A DNA stretch of 64,000 nt from Limisphaerales bacterium (GTDB lineage Bacteria; Verrucomicrobiota; Verrucomicrobiia; Limisphaerales; AAA164-E04): contig JAMASS010000016.1 of the NCBI GenBank assembly GCA_024761205.1, positions 41,888-105,887 of the forward strand. The letters run 5' to 3'. Position numbers and translations under genes: made by a program. Of the stretch, positions 35,425-44,291 are shown piece after piece. The notes beneath the pieces are model-generated. The model searched no databases, was not told the DNA's origin, and saw nothing but the letters and a program-made list of their open reading frames with translations. Position 1 is the stretch's first letter, and each line of letters begins with the position of its first letter.

Positions 35425-37719
35425 ATGACCAAGGCCTCAAACGCCGGCGCCACTGCACTGAAATCAAATTCGAATCTCGCCACTAGAATCGTTCTTCTAA
35501 TCACAGTGCTTGGATTGATCGGATTCGCTTACACACGGTTCGAGGATGCCTTGAACTTGACCAGCAAAGAACAGGCACTACGATCCTACCAAGAAAACCA
35601 CGCCGGAACCGTCGTCCTCCTTTCGCTCCTAGTCTATATCGTCGTTACCGGACTATCGCTGCCAGGAGCGGCAGTGCTGACTTTGGTTCTGGGTTGGCTT
35701 CTCGGATTTGGAGTCGGGCTATTGGTTGCCAGCGTGGCATCCACGGCGGGCGCCACGCTCGCCTTCCTGTTCAGCCGATTCTTTTTGCGTGACTTGATTC
35801 AAAGCAAATTTGGCGAGCCATTGAAAACGTTCAATGAGGCATTGGATCGTGAAGGCGCCTTTTATTTGTTCACGCTGCGTCTGATTCTGGTCGTTCCCTT
35901 CTTCGTCATTAACTTGGTGATGGGATTAACTCCAATTCGCACCTGGACTTTCTGGTGGGTCAGCCAATTAGGAATGTTACCTGGAACTGCGGTCTACGTT
36001 TATGCGGGCGCCTCGTTTCCATCCCTTGCCGCACTCGCAGAGAAAGGTGTCAAGGGGATTATCTCGCCCCAGCTACTCGTGGCCTTCACTCTGCTAGGAC
36101 TGCTCCCGATCATCGCCAAGAAATTGCTCGGTCGTTTCAAACGCCCGGCAAATTTAATCGTCCACCACACCCAACCAGTCTTAACCCAACTCACATCAAC
36201 CATGAGCTCATTTGAAGCCCTACTACCCCGAGACGATCATAACTTAAAACTAGAGTCTCATGTTCGTCCGCCTGACTATATAAACCCGACACCCGCCTCC
36301 AAATACAACCTCATGGTGATTGGCGCCGGCACCGCCGGGCTCGTAACAGCCGCCGGCGCCGCCGGGCTCGGGGCCAAAGTCGCCTTGGTGGAGCGCGCCT
36401 TGATGGGCGGTGACTGCCTAAATGTGGGATGTGTACCATCGAAAGGAATCATCAGCGCCGCCCGAGTGGCGGCGGCAGTGAGGGGCGCGGGTGACTTCGG
36501 CGTGAAGGTGCCACCCGGCATGACCATCGACTTTTCCCAGGCCATGGCCCGGATGCGTAAACTGAGGAGTGCCATCAGCCCACACGACTCGGTGAAACGT
36601 TTCAGCGACCTAGGAATCGATGTGTTTCTTGGACAAGCAGAGTTTGCAGATGGGAACACTGTTCGGGTGGACGATAAGATACTACCTTTTTCAAAAGCCG
36701 TTATTTGCAGTGGCGCTCGGGCCTCCGCGCCACCCATTCCGGGATTGCAAGACGTGCCGTATCTCACGAACGAGACGCTCTTCTCGTTGACCGAATTGCC
36801 GAAGCGATTCGGTATCATAGGGGCCGGACCCATCGGGTGTGAAATGGCGCAAACCTTCGCGCAATTTGGTGCCGAGGTTTACCTAGTTGGGCCCCAGCAC
36901 GAGATTCTTCCCAAGGAGGATCGCGAAGCCGCTCAGATTGTCTCTGACTCACTAAAAAAGGACGGTGTCCATCTGCTTGGATACGGTCGGGACCTGATTG
37001 TCTCTCAAGACCAACAAGGCATTCACCTCAAGGTGGAAAGTCCGGACCATGGATATGATGTCATCGTAGATAAGTTGCTGATCGCCGTCGGGCGCGCTCC
37101 CAACGTCGAGGGCATGAACCTTGAAAAAGTAGGCATCGAATATTCCAAGAAGGGCATCCAGATCAACGACTTCTTGCAAACTACCAACCCACGGGTGTAC
37201 GCGGCCGGGGACATTTGTTCGCCTTATCAATTTACCCACGCGGCGGATTTCATGGCGCGAGCGGTCCTTCGAAACGCCCTGTTTCACGGCAAGGCAAGGC
37301 ACAGCAGTCTCGTCATTCCTTGGTGCACATACACCTCTCCGGAGCTTGCCCACGTCGGGCTTACGGCAGACCAAGCGGCCAAGAAAGGGATCGAAGTGAC
37401 CACCTTCACCCAGCCTTTGTCCGGTGTGGATCGAGCAATACTTGAAGGTGAAACCGAGGGATTCGTCCGCGTCCACGTCAGAAAAGGTAAAGACGAAATT
37501 GTTGGCGCAACCATTGTCGCCTCAAACGCCGGGGATATGATTAGCTCTTTTTCGATGGCGATGACACAAAAGATAGGGCTCGGTGCCATTGCCAATGTCA
37601 TTCACCCCTACCCCACTCAAGCGGAGGCGATCCGAAAGCTGGGCGACCGATACAACAGAACCAAATTCACCCCTTTCGTCAAAAACCTGTTTAACAAATG
37701 GCTCGCCTGGAGCCGCTGA
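35425..37719 (+). CDS. bifunctional TVP38/TMEM64 membrane protein and FAD-dependent disulfide oxidoreductase
   Basis: 764 residues. The N-terminal 240 residues carry several membrane helices and the VTT/SNARE-associated core ('LLSLLVYIVVTGLSLPGAAV', 'FYLFTLRLILVVPFFVINLV', 'WWVSQLGMLPGTAVYVYAGA'). From about residue 295 it is a mercuric-reductase-like pyridine nucleotide-disulfide oxidoreductase: FAD motif 'LMVIGAGTAGLVTAAGAAGL', redox disulfide 'GDCLNVGCVPSKGIISAARV', NAD(P) motif 'FGIIGAGPIGCEMAQTFAQF', second FAD motif 'YAAGDICSPYQFTHAADFMA' and the C-terminal His/Glu pair 'HPYPTQAEAIRKLGDRY'. No mercury-binding HMA domain or C-terminal Cys pair is present. The natural fusion ties a flavin reductase to the membrane; its substrate is unknown. 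Confidence 0.92.
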   Translation: MTKASNAGATALKSNSNLATRIVLLITVLGLIGFAYTRFEDALNLTSKEQALRSYQENHAGTVVLLSLLVYIVVTGLSLPGAAVLTLVLGWLLGFGVGLLVASVASTAGATLAFLFSRFFLRDLIQSKFGEPLKTFNEALDREGAFYLFTLRLILVVPFFVINLVMGLTPIRTWTFWWVSQLGMLPGTAVYVYAGASFPSLAALAEKGVKGIISPQLLVAFTLLGLLPIIAKKLLGRFKRPANLIVHHTQPVLTQLTSTMSSFEALLPRDDHNLKLESHVRPPDYINPTPASKYNLMVIGAGTAGLVTAAGAAGLGAKVALVERALMGGDCLNVGCVPSKGIISAARVAAAVRGAGDFGVKVPPGMTIDFSQAMARMRKLRSAISPHDSVKRFSDLGIDVFLGQAEFADGNTVRVDDKILPFSKAVICSGARASAPPIPGLQDVPYLTNETLFSLTELPKRFGIIGAGPIGCEMAQTFAQFGAEVYLVGPQHEILPKEDREAAQIVSDSLKKDGVHLLGYGRDLIVSQDQQGIHLKVESPDHGYDVIVDKLLIAVGRAPNVEGMNLEKVGIEYSKKGIQINDFLQTTNPRVYAAGDICSPYQFTHAADFMARAVLRNALFHGKARHSSLVIPWCTYTSPELAHVGLTADQAAKKGIEVTTFTQPLSGVDRAILEGETEGFVRVHVRKGKDEIVGATIVASNAGDMISSFSMAMTQKIGLGAIANVIHPYPTQAEAIRKLGDRYNRTKFTPFVKNLFNKWLAWSR

Positions 37720-37763
37720 CTGACAGAACAATAAACCGAACCAACACAACGGCCTGATCGACA

Positions 37764-39116
37764 ATGAGTAACCCCGGTCATTCTGAAATCAAGAAATTCA
37801 TGAACGGGCTGGTGAAACGCAATCCGCACGAACCGGAGTTTCATCAAGCGGTCCGTGAGGTCGTTGAGAGCCTGATGCCCTTCGTCATGGAGCACCAGCA
37901 CTATCGCGACGCGCAAGTGTTGGAGCGAATGACGGAGCCGGATCGGATCGTCAGTTTTCGCGTGACGTGGGAAGACGACCAGGGGTGCATTCGAGTCAAT
38001 CGCGCGTATCGCGTCCAATTCAATAACTCCATCGGCCCGTATAAAGGCGGCCTTCGCTTTCATCCGACAGTCACTCAAAGTGTGCTCAAGTTCTTAGGCT
38101 TCGAGCAGGTCTTGAAGAACAGCCTGACCGGCCTGCCCATGGGGGGGGCCAAAGGGGGGGCGAATTTCAATCCCAAGGGCAAGAGTGACCGTGAAGTCAT
38201 GAGGTTCTGCCAGTCGCTCATGACAGAGCTTCAGCGGCACATTGGTGAAGACACAGATGTACCGGCCGGCGATATTGGGGTCGGGGCTCGGGAAATCAGC
38301 TATCTCTTTGGGCAGTATAAACGGCTCGAAAACCGATTTACCGGAATTCTCACCGGCAAGGGGCTTGCCTTTGGCGGCAGCTTGGTGCGTAAGGAAGCAA
38401 CCGGTTACGGATGCATTTACTTTTGTGAGAACATGCTCAATCAGTGTGGCGATTCTTTGCAGGGCAAGACCGTCGCCGTTTCCGGATCCGGCAACGTTGC
38501 CCTTTACGCCATCGAGAAGGCGCAAGACCTCGGCGCCAAAGTGGTTTCCGCATCAGACTCATCCGGTTCGATTCACGATCCCGACGGTATCGACCCTGAA
38601 AAACTTGACTTCCTCAAGGAGCTCAAGGAAGTGCACCGCGCTCGCATTCACGAGTATACCGAACGATATCCGGGAGCAAGTTTCCATGCCGGCGAACGCC
38701 CTTGGGGTATTCCGGTCGATGTAGCCCTGCCCTGCGCGACTCAGAACGAGATCAGTGAAGAGGACGCAAAGCGCCTTTTGGACAATGGGGTTCAGTCCGT
38801 CTGCGAAGGCGCGAATATGCCCACGGTACTCGCGGGAGCGAAGCGGTTCGTGGATGCGAAAATCCTTTATGGTCCGGCTAAAGCCGTTAACGCCGGCGGG
38901 GTCGCCGTGTCGGGACTCGAGCAAAGTCAAAACGCCCTGCGCCTTTTATGGAGTCGCAACGAAGTGGACACCAAATTGCAAACAATTATGCAGGACATTC
39001 ACAAGAAGTGTCTTGAATATGGAAGAAACGGTGATTCAGTGAATTACGTCACAGGAGCCAATATCGCCGGTTTCATCAAGGTAGCAGACGCCATGGTCGC
39101 ATACGGAGCCGTGTAG
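37764..39116 (+). CDS. gdhA: NADP-type glutamate dehydrogenase
   Basis: 450 residues, the normal length for hexameric GdhA, which converts 2-oxoglutarate and ammonium to glutamate. Substrate-site motifs are intact: 'NSIGPYKGGLRFHPTVTQSV', 'LTGLPMGGAKGGANFNPKGK' (catalytic Lys), 'TDVPAGDIGVGAREISYLFG', and the Rossmann stretch 'GKTVAVSGSGNVALYAIEKA'. The start is ATG, 44 bases after the TVP38 fusion. Ammonium assimilation in the cytosol. Confidence 0.96.
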   Translation: MSNPGHSEIKKFMNGLVKRNPHEPEFHQAVREVVESLMPFVMEHQHYRDAQVLERMTEPDRIVSFRVTWEDDQGCIRVNRAYRVQFNNSIGPYKGGLRFHPTVTQSVLKFLGFEQVLKNSLTGLPMGGAKGGANFNPKGKSDREVMRFCQSLMTELQRHIGEDTDVPAGDIGVGAREISYLFGQYKRLENRFTGILTGKGLAFGGSLVRKEATGYGCIYFCENMLNQCGDSLQGKTVAVSGSGNVALYAIEKAQDLGAKVVSASDSSGSIHDPDGIDPEKLDFLKELKEVHRARIHEYTERYPGASFHAGERPWGIPVDVALPCATQNEISEEDAKRLLDNGVQSVCEGANMPTVLAGAKRFVDAKILYGPAKAVNAGGVAVSGLEQSQNALRLLWSRNEVDTKLQTIMQDIHKKCLEYGRNGDSVNYVTGANIAGFIKVADAMVAYGAV

Positions 39117-39191
39117 CGAGCGGATCCGGCTCCATTATAGAGGCGCAAAAGCGATCAGGACTAGACGAGAAACTCTCGTGACAAGCGTATA

Positions 39192-40844
39192 GTGAAAGCC
39201 TCCGATCTATTCATCAAATGCCTGGAGCAAGAAGGTGTCGAGTACATTTTCGGCATCCCGGGGGAAGAGAATCTCGATTTTCTGGACTCCCTGTCTCGCT
39301 CCCACATCAAGCTCATCCTGACCCGACATGAGCAAGCGGCGGGCTTCATGGCGGCCACTTATGGTCGCTTAACCGGCAAGGCCGGTGTGTGCCTGTCCAC
39401 CCTAGGGCCAGGGGCTAGTAACTTTGTCACCGCTGCCGCATACGCTCAGCTAGGCGGCATGCCCATGATGATGATCACGGGACAAAAACCCATCAAGCAC
39501 AGCAAGCAAGGACAGTTTCAGATCATCAATGTCGTCAACATGATGCAGCCAATCACGAAATACACCACGCAGATTGTCAGCGGCGACAGTATCCCCTCCC
39601 GTGTTCGCGAAGCCTTTCGGATCGCCGAAGAGGAAAGACCGGGCGCTGTCCATCTAGAACTCCCAGAAGACATTGCCGTCGAGGCCACCATCGCGCAACC
39701 GCTCCAGCCAAGCCTAGTGCGACGCCCAACGGTTGAAGCCAAGTCAGTTCAACACGCGTTGGCTCTGCTGAAGGTTGCCAAGCATCCCTTGTTGGTGATT
39801 GGGGCCGGGGCGAATCGCAAACTGACCGCCAAGCAACTGCGCGCGTTCGTCGACAAGCAGGGCATCCCGTTCATTACGACTCAGATGGGCAAGGGCGTCA
39901 TCAACGAATCTCACCCGCTCTGCATTGGCAATGCCGCCCTGTCCAGCAGTGATTTCATTCACCGGGCTGTCGAACAAGCCGACCTGATTATCAACGTCGG
40001 TCACGACGTGGTGGAGAAACCGCCCTTCTTCATGAAAGACCATGGGGCTCAGGTCATTCATATCAACTTCAGTTCCGCCCGGGTCGATCCCGTCTATTTC
40101 CCCCAAGTGGAGATGGTGGGCGATATTGCCAACAGCATCTGGCAGCTGAATCAGTCGCTCGAACCACAGATTCAGTGGAATTTCGACTATTTTCAAACCG
40201 CACACAATGCCATGGAAGCGCACATTGCCGAAGGCGTCGACGTTACTCGTTTCCCGGTCTATCCTCAGGGCTTGGTCGCCGTGGTCCGTGAAGTGATGCC
40301 GGATGACGGCATTATCACCCTCGACAATGGTGTCTACAAAATCTGGTTTGCCCGCAACTACCCGGCACGTCATCCCAACACGGTGCTGCTCGACAACGCC
40401 CTCGCCACCATGGGAGCCGGACTTCCCTCGGCAATGGCCGCAAAGATGATCTTTCCGGAAAGGCACGTGATGGCGATCTGCGGCGATGGCGGATTCATGA
40501 TGAACTCCCAGGAGTTGGAGACAGCCGTCCGACTGAAACTCAATCTTGCCGTCCTGCTGCTCAATGACCGTGCTTATGGCATGATCAAATGGAAGCAATC
40601 CCATCTCGATTTCCAGAACTTCGGACTCGACTTCGGGAATCCCGACTTCAAGCAATACGCCGAAAGCTATGGAGCCAAAGGCCATCGGGTAGAATCATCC
40701 GGAGAACTCGCGCCACTTATCAAACAATGCCAAAACGACCCTGGGGTTCATCTCATCGACATCCCCATGGATTATTCCGAGAATGATCAGATTCTGAATC
40801 GCGATCTGCCCCAACGAAGCCAAACTATCCAGGGGAGCCTCTGA
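39192..40844 (+). CDS. acetolactate-synthase-like thiamine diphosphate enzyme
   Basis: 550 residues with a GTG start. The three ThDP-enzyme domains are present: Pyr domain with the catalytic Glu in 'LILTRHEQAAGFMAATYGRL', a central domain ('ALLKVAKHPLLVIGAGANRK'), and the PP domain with the ThDP motif 'AICGDGGFMMNSQELETAVR' ending in Asn of 'LLLNDRAYGMIKWKQS'. Overall it is closest to catabolic acetolactate synthases (AlsS-like), which need neither FAD nor a regulatory small subunit, and no ilvH gene is beside it. It is followed by an aldehyde dehydrogenase, so a 2-oxo acid or aldehyde pathway other than valine synthesis is possible. The substrate is inferred only. Confidence 0.85.
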   Translation: MKASDLFIKCLEQEGVEYIFGIPGEENLDFLDSLSRSHIKLILTRHEQAAGFMAATYGRLTGKAGVCLSTLGPGASNFVTAAAYAQLGGMPMMMITGQKPIKHSKQGQFQIINVVNMMQPITKYTTQIVSGDSIPSRVREAFRIAEEERPGAVHLELPEDIAVEATIAQPLQPSLVRRPTVEAKSVQHALALLKVAKHPLLVIGAGANRKLTAKQLRAFVDKQGIPFITTQMGKGVINESHPLCIGNAALSSSDFIHRAVEQADLIINVGHDVVEKPPFFMKDHGAQVIHINFSSARVDPVYFPQVEMVGDIANSIWQLNQSLEPQIQWNFDYFQTAHNAMEAHIAEGVDVTRFPVYPQGLVAVVREVMPDDGIITLDNGVYKIWFARNYPARHPNTVLLDNALATMGAGLPSAMAAKMIFPERHVMAICGDGGFMMNSQELETAVRLKLNLAVLLLNDRAYGMIKWKQSHLDFQNFGLDFGNPDFKQYAESYGAKGHRVESSGELAPLIKQCQNDPGVHLIDIPMDYSENDQILNRDLPQRSQTIQGSL

Positions 40845-40960
40845 ACTAACACAAGGCACAGCGGGCGGGGCTTGCAGGCGCCGCCAAGCGTGCCGGCAAA
40901 CTTGCGCCTTAGGCCTGAATGCCGGATACTGGTCCAAAGACTCCCTAGTTTTCTTTCACC

Positions 40961-42391
40961 ATGCTTGCCAAATCCTATTCCTACTATCTCGCGAACACAC
41001 CCGAGGCGCCCAACGCGGACCTCATTGTCACTGACAAATTCAGCGGCGAACCGGCAACCAAAGTGGCCATGGCGGATGCAAAGGCGATCGACCAAGCCAT
41101 TGCCGCCGCCGAATTGGCGGCTAAGACGTTGGAACAAGTGCCACCCTACCAGCGCCAAGCCATTCTCCAACACTGTGTGGACCACTTTACCGAACGCGCC
41201 GAAGAACTGGCGCAGGCCCTCTGTGTCGAAGCCGGCAAACCCATCAAAGACAGCCGCGGCGAGGTCACTCGATTGATCGATACCTTCCGAATTGCCGCCG
41301 AAGAATCCGTGCGCATGGATGGGCAGCTCCAGAACTTGGAGATTAGCGCCCGGGCCAAGGGTTATCGCGGTGTCTACAAACGAGTGCCTATCGGCCCCTG
41401 CTCCTTCATTTCACCGTTCAATTTCCCGCTCAATCTTGCCGCTCACAAAGTGGCTCCCGCCATCGCTGTCGGCTGCCCATTTGTGTTGAAGCCCGCGAGC
41501 TTGACTCCCATCGGCGCATTGATCATCGGCGAGGTGTTGGCGGAGACCGAATTACCCCCGGGCAGTTTCTCAATTCTCCCCTGCCGCCGTGACGGTGCGG
41601 AACTGTTCACCACGGACGAGCGGCTCAAGCTGCTGAGCTTCACCGGCTCGCCCGGCGTTGGCTGGGCACTAAAGGCCAAAGCAGGGAAGAAGAAGGTCGT
41701 TCTCGAATTGGGCGGCAATGCGGCCTGCGTGGTTGCTGAGGACGCCGACCTGAATGACGCAACCCAACGCATTGTGTTCGGTGCCTTCTACCAAAGCGGT
41801 CAAAGCTGCATTGGCGTTCAGCGGATACTGATTCACGAAAGAGTCTACGACCCCATGAAAGCCAAACTCGTGGAAGCCGCCCAATCCCTGCGATCCGGCG
41901 ATCCGAAGGACGAGGCGACGTTTATCGGCCCGCTGATCTCAGAAAAGGAAGCCATTCGTTTGGAGGCATGGATTGCTGCCGCGCAGACGGCCGGCGGCAA
42001 ACTGCTTTGTGGGGGCCAGCGCGATGGCGCCATCCTGCAAGCGACATTACTGGAAGACGTGCCGGACGATCAGGATATCTGCGCCAAGGAAGCCTTTGGC
42101 CCCGTAGCCATTTTGAGTCGATTCACCCAATTCGATGACGCCCTCCGTCAGGTCAATGCGAGCGTCTTCGGCCTTCAGGCCGGTATCTTCACCCGTGATC
42201 TCTACAAATCCCTGCAAGCTTGGGACGAACTGGAAGTCGGAGGCGTGGTGATCGGAGACGTCCCATCGTGGCGGGTTGACAACATGCCTTATGGCGGCGT
42301 CAAAGATAGCGGGCTCGGACGGGAAGGAATTCGGTTCGCGATGGAAGACATGACCGAGATCCGCAACCTCATTATCCGGACACCTCAGTAA
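40961..42391 (+). CDS. NAD(P)-dependent aldehyde dehydrogenase
   Basis: 476 residues of the ALDH superfamily. The oxyanion region 'GPCSFISPFNFPLNLAAHKV', cofactor loop 'LLSFTGSPGVGWALKAKAGK', general base 'VVLELGGNAACVVAEDADLN' and the nucleophile Cys in 'AFYQSGQSCIGVQRILIHER' are present, with a C-terminal 'MPYGGVKDSGLGREGIRFAM'. It oxidises an aldehyde to the acid, or acts as a phosphorylating or CoA-type relative; the exact substrate is not visible. It lies 116 bases after the acetolactate-synthase-like gene on the same strand, suggesting a joint pathway. Confidence 0.92.
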   Translation: MLAKSYSYYLANTPEAPNADLIVTDKFSGEPATKVAMADAKAIDQAIAAAELAAKTLEQVPPYQRQAILQHCVDHFTERAEELAQALCVEAGKPIKDSRGEVTRLIDTFRIAAEESVRMDGQLQNLEISARAKGYRGVYKRVPIGPCSFISPFNFPLNLAAHKVAPAIAVGCPFVLKPASLTPIGALIIGEVLAETELPPGSFSILPCRRDGAELFTTDERLKLLSFTGSPGVGWALKAKAGKKKVVLELGGNAACVVAEDADLNDATQRIVFGAFYQSGQSCIGVQRILIHERVYDPMKAKLVEAAQSLRSGDPKDEATFIGPLISEKEAIRLEAWIAAAQTAGGKLLCGGQRDGAILQATLLEDVPDDQDICAKEAFGPVAILSRFTQFDDALRQVNASVFGLQAGIFTRDLYKSLQAWDELEVGGVVIGDVPSWRVDNMPYGGVKDSGLGREGIRFAMEDMTEIRNLIIRTPQ

Positions 42392-42412
42392 CTTGGCCGC
42401 GCCACCCTCACC

Positions 42413-42642
42413 ATGGCTACAGATTCTCAGGACTTTTTCGAAAGAAGCCTCATTGCCCATGAACAACTTCGAGGCAAAATTGGCATTCACACCAAACTGC
42501 CGCTTGAGAGTCGAGTTGATCTGTCTCCCCTTTCCCTGAGATCATGCCTCATGCGGCTCTCCAAGCCGGAGCCGCAGTCATTGGCATAGGACGCACGATT
42601 TTCCCAATCAGGCGAGATTGCGGCGCACAATGCTGCTAGACC
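42413..42642 (+). pseudogene. malic-enzyme-like remnant with internal deletion
   Basis: ATG 42413 begins 'MATDSQDFFERSLIAHEQLR' then 'GKIGIHTKLPLESRVDLS', a close match to the N-terminus of NADP malic enzymes ('HxxxGKIxVxxKxPLxTxxDLSLAYTPGVA'). Soon after, in another frame, comes 'ALQAGAAVIGIGRTIFP', similar to the C-terminal 'GAAxxATGRSDFPNQ' region of the same family. Most of the enzyme between them is gone. Confidence 0.4.
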
Positions 42643-42649
42643 GAAGCAC

Positions 42650-43490
42650 CTAAAAAAATCGACTGCCGCCTTCTGATTGGAGCTGTTTTCACCGATCCTC
42701 AGATTGGGCAAACAAGGCTCACGGAGCGGTGGGCGCAGCAGCAATGCATCGATTCCCGCGTCGCCAGCTACCCTTTCAACGATCACGGGAAGTCAATCAC
42801 TATGGGCGCCAAGTTTGGCTTTGTGAAACTGCCGGACTAGGCGGCAACCGCTGAGATCTTGGGCGGCATCTGTGTCGGCCCTTCAGGTGGAATTAATTCA
42901 CGAGATCACCTTCGCCCCGGCGAGTCGGATGACCGTGTTCATAAGTTTGCGGTGATTCCCCCATTACCACCCTACTCTAGCTGATATCTGGACCTACCCA
43001 GCAGAAGAATTGGCGGATCAAATTTCCGCCTGAGCAGCGAGGCCTCAATGGATCACCCAAGAGGCCCGTTGTGATCGAGAAGAAGCGCAGACCAAACCGA
43101 GGCAGAACCTCCACCTTGCCGCAACCTGCGAGAACGGAAAAAGTGGAAGGGACTTCAGTCTCTTTTTCCTAAACACATCGCGTGCAACGCAGAGGGTAAA
43201 ACGGCCGACAAGGAACCCCACGGGCGGGGGGCTTTGAGCGCGCGGCCAAGAGATGGGCCTTGCCGCCCCAACGGGTGAGCAGGGGATCAAGCCGCCGGGC
43301 ATCTCATCCCTCGAAGAAGCCCTCAAAATCTCGGCCGTCTCATGGCGGCCATCTCCATTGGCGAGAATATTCAAGCTAGGGAGGACAACCCTTGAAATCC
43401 CTTCCTTTTAGGGTAGATTACGCCCAACGAGGCGCTGGGACTCCTAACTAAGGACCAGTTCAGTTTACGATTTAGCAGGAAAAGGATTCT
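42650..43490. other. gene-free stretch before grpE
   Basis: No ORF with protein character. The short minus-strand ORFs (42487-42786, 43045-43374) have biased composition and no domain. This is probably decayed DNA downstream of the malic enzyme relic plus the grpE upstream region. Confidence 0.4.
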
Positions 43491-43491
43491 G

Positions 43492-43518
43492 CTTGCATTG
43501 AGGCAGAGGGTCCCTATT
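43492..43518 (+). promoter_or_regulatory. heat-shock (sigma-32-like) promoter candidate for grpE-dnaJ
   Basis: CTTGCAT (43492-43498) and CCCTATT (43512-43518), separated by 13 bp, resemble the sigma-32 elements CTTGAAA and CCCCATNT. They lie 57 bases ahead of grpE. No CIRCE inverted repeat (TTAGCACTC...GAGTGCTAA) was seen in the leader. Confidence 0.4.
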
Positions 43519-43574
43519 CGTCTCCGGAAGGCAGTCAGTAATTTTTTACCGTGATTTGTTAAGAAAAATCAAAA

Positions 43575-44288
43575 ATGAGCGAGGATACAAAGCAGGAAAC
43601 AAACCCGAAAGAAGGCATTGAAGAAAACGAAGTGAACGAATCGAATCCGACTGGTGCTCCGAAACCAGAGGTCGATTCTCCCGAGGAGGCCAAGCCTGAG
43701 AGTGACGCCGAAGTTGAGAGTGGCGAGGAGGCTGTTGAGAGCCCGCAACCAGTGATTTTGAGCGTGGAAGAGCATCGCAAACTCACCGATCAAGCCGAAA
43801 AGTCTGCGGAATACTGGGATCGACTCTTACGACTCACCGCCGAATTCGATAATTTCAAAAAGCGCGCGGCGCGGGATCGACAGGAAGCCATCAAGTATGC
43901 AAACGAGTCCATCTTGGAAAAACTGCTCCCTACGCTGGACAACTTTGATATGGCCATGCTGGCCGTCAAAAATGCAAATGCGCAAGCCGATTCCCTGGAC
44001 TCGCTCAAGCAAGGGATCTCGATGGTCTTCAAACAACTAAAGGATGTGATCAAGGAATCTGGGATGGAAGAGATTGATGCCGCCGGACAAACCTTTAATC
44101 CTGCTTGGCATGAAGCCATCTCACAAGAGGAAACCGATGAGGCTCCAGAGGGTCAGGTGATCAAGCAGCTTCGCAAAGGGTATAAGCTCAAAGATCGACT
44201 CATTCGACCCGCAAACGTTATCGTAGCCAAAGCGACTGGCCAATCCGAACAGCCCGCTGAGGACAATCCCAAAAAGACCGAGGACTAG
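43575..44288 (+). CDS. grpE: nucleotide exchange factor GrpE
   Basis: 237 residues. The first 65 are acidic and disordered, followed by the long dimerising helix ('AEYWDRLLRLTAEFDNFKKR', 'AARDRQEAIKYANESILEKL') and the beta domain ('GMEEIDAAGQTFNPAWHEAI', 'VIKQLRKGYKLKDRLIRPAN'), ending 'VIVAK'. GrpE releases ADP from DnaK. It is followed three bases later by dnaJ; dnaK is not in the window. Confidence 0.96.
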   Translation: MSEDTKQETNPKEGIEENEVNESNPTGAPKPEVDSPEEAKPESDAEVESGEEAVESPQPVILSVEEHRKLTDQAEKSAEYWDRLLRLTAEFDNFKKRAARDRQEAIKYANESILEKLLPTLDNFDMAMLAVKNANAQADSLDSLKQGISMVFKQLKDVIKESGMEEIDAAGQTFNPAWHEAISQEETDEAPEGQVIKQLRKGYKLKDRLIRPANVIVAKATGQSEQPAEDNPKKTED

Positions 44289-44291
44289 CCA

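Noticed and set aside
39744-40685. 313-residue minus-strand ORF
   Set aside because: Antisense of the ThDP enzyme, which has all catalytic motifs.
39192-40844. Calling the ThDP enzyme ilvB of branched-chain synthesis
   Set aside because: No small-subunit gene or other ilv gene is adjacent and the sequence looks like the catabolic type, so the symbol is withheld.
43045-43374. 109-residue minus-strand ORF before grpE
   Set aside because: No domain, biased composition and no ribosome binding site; treated as non-coding.
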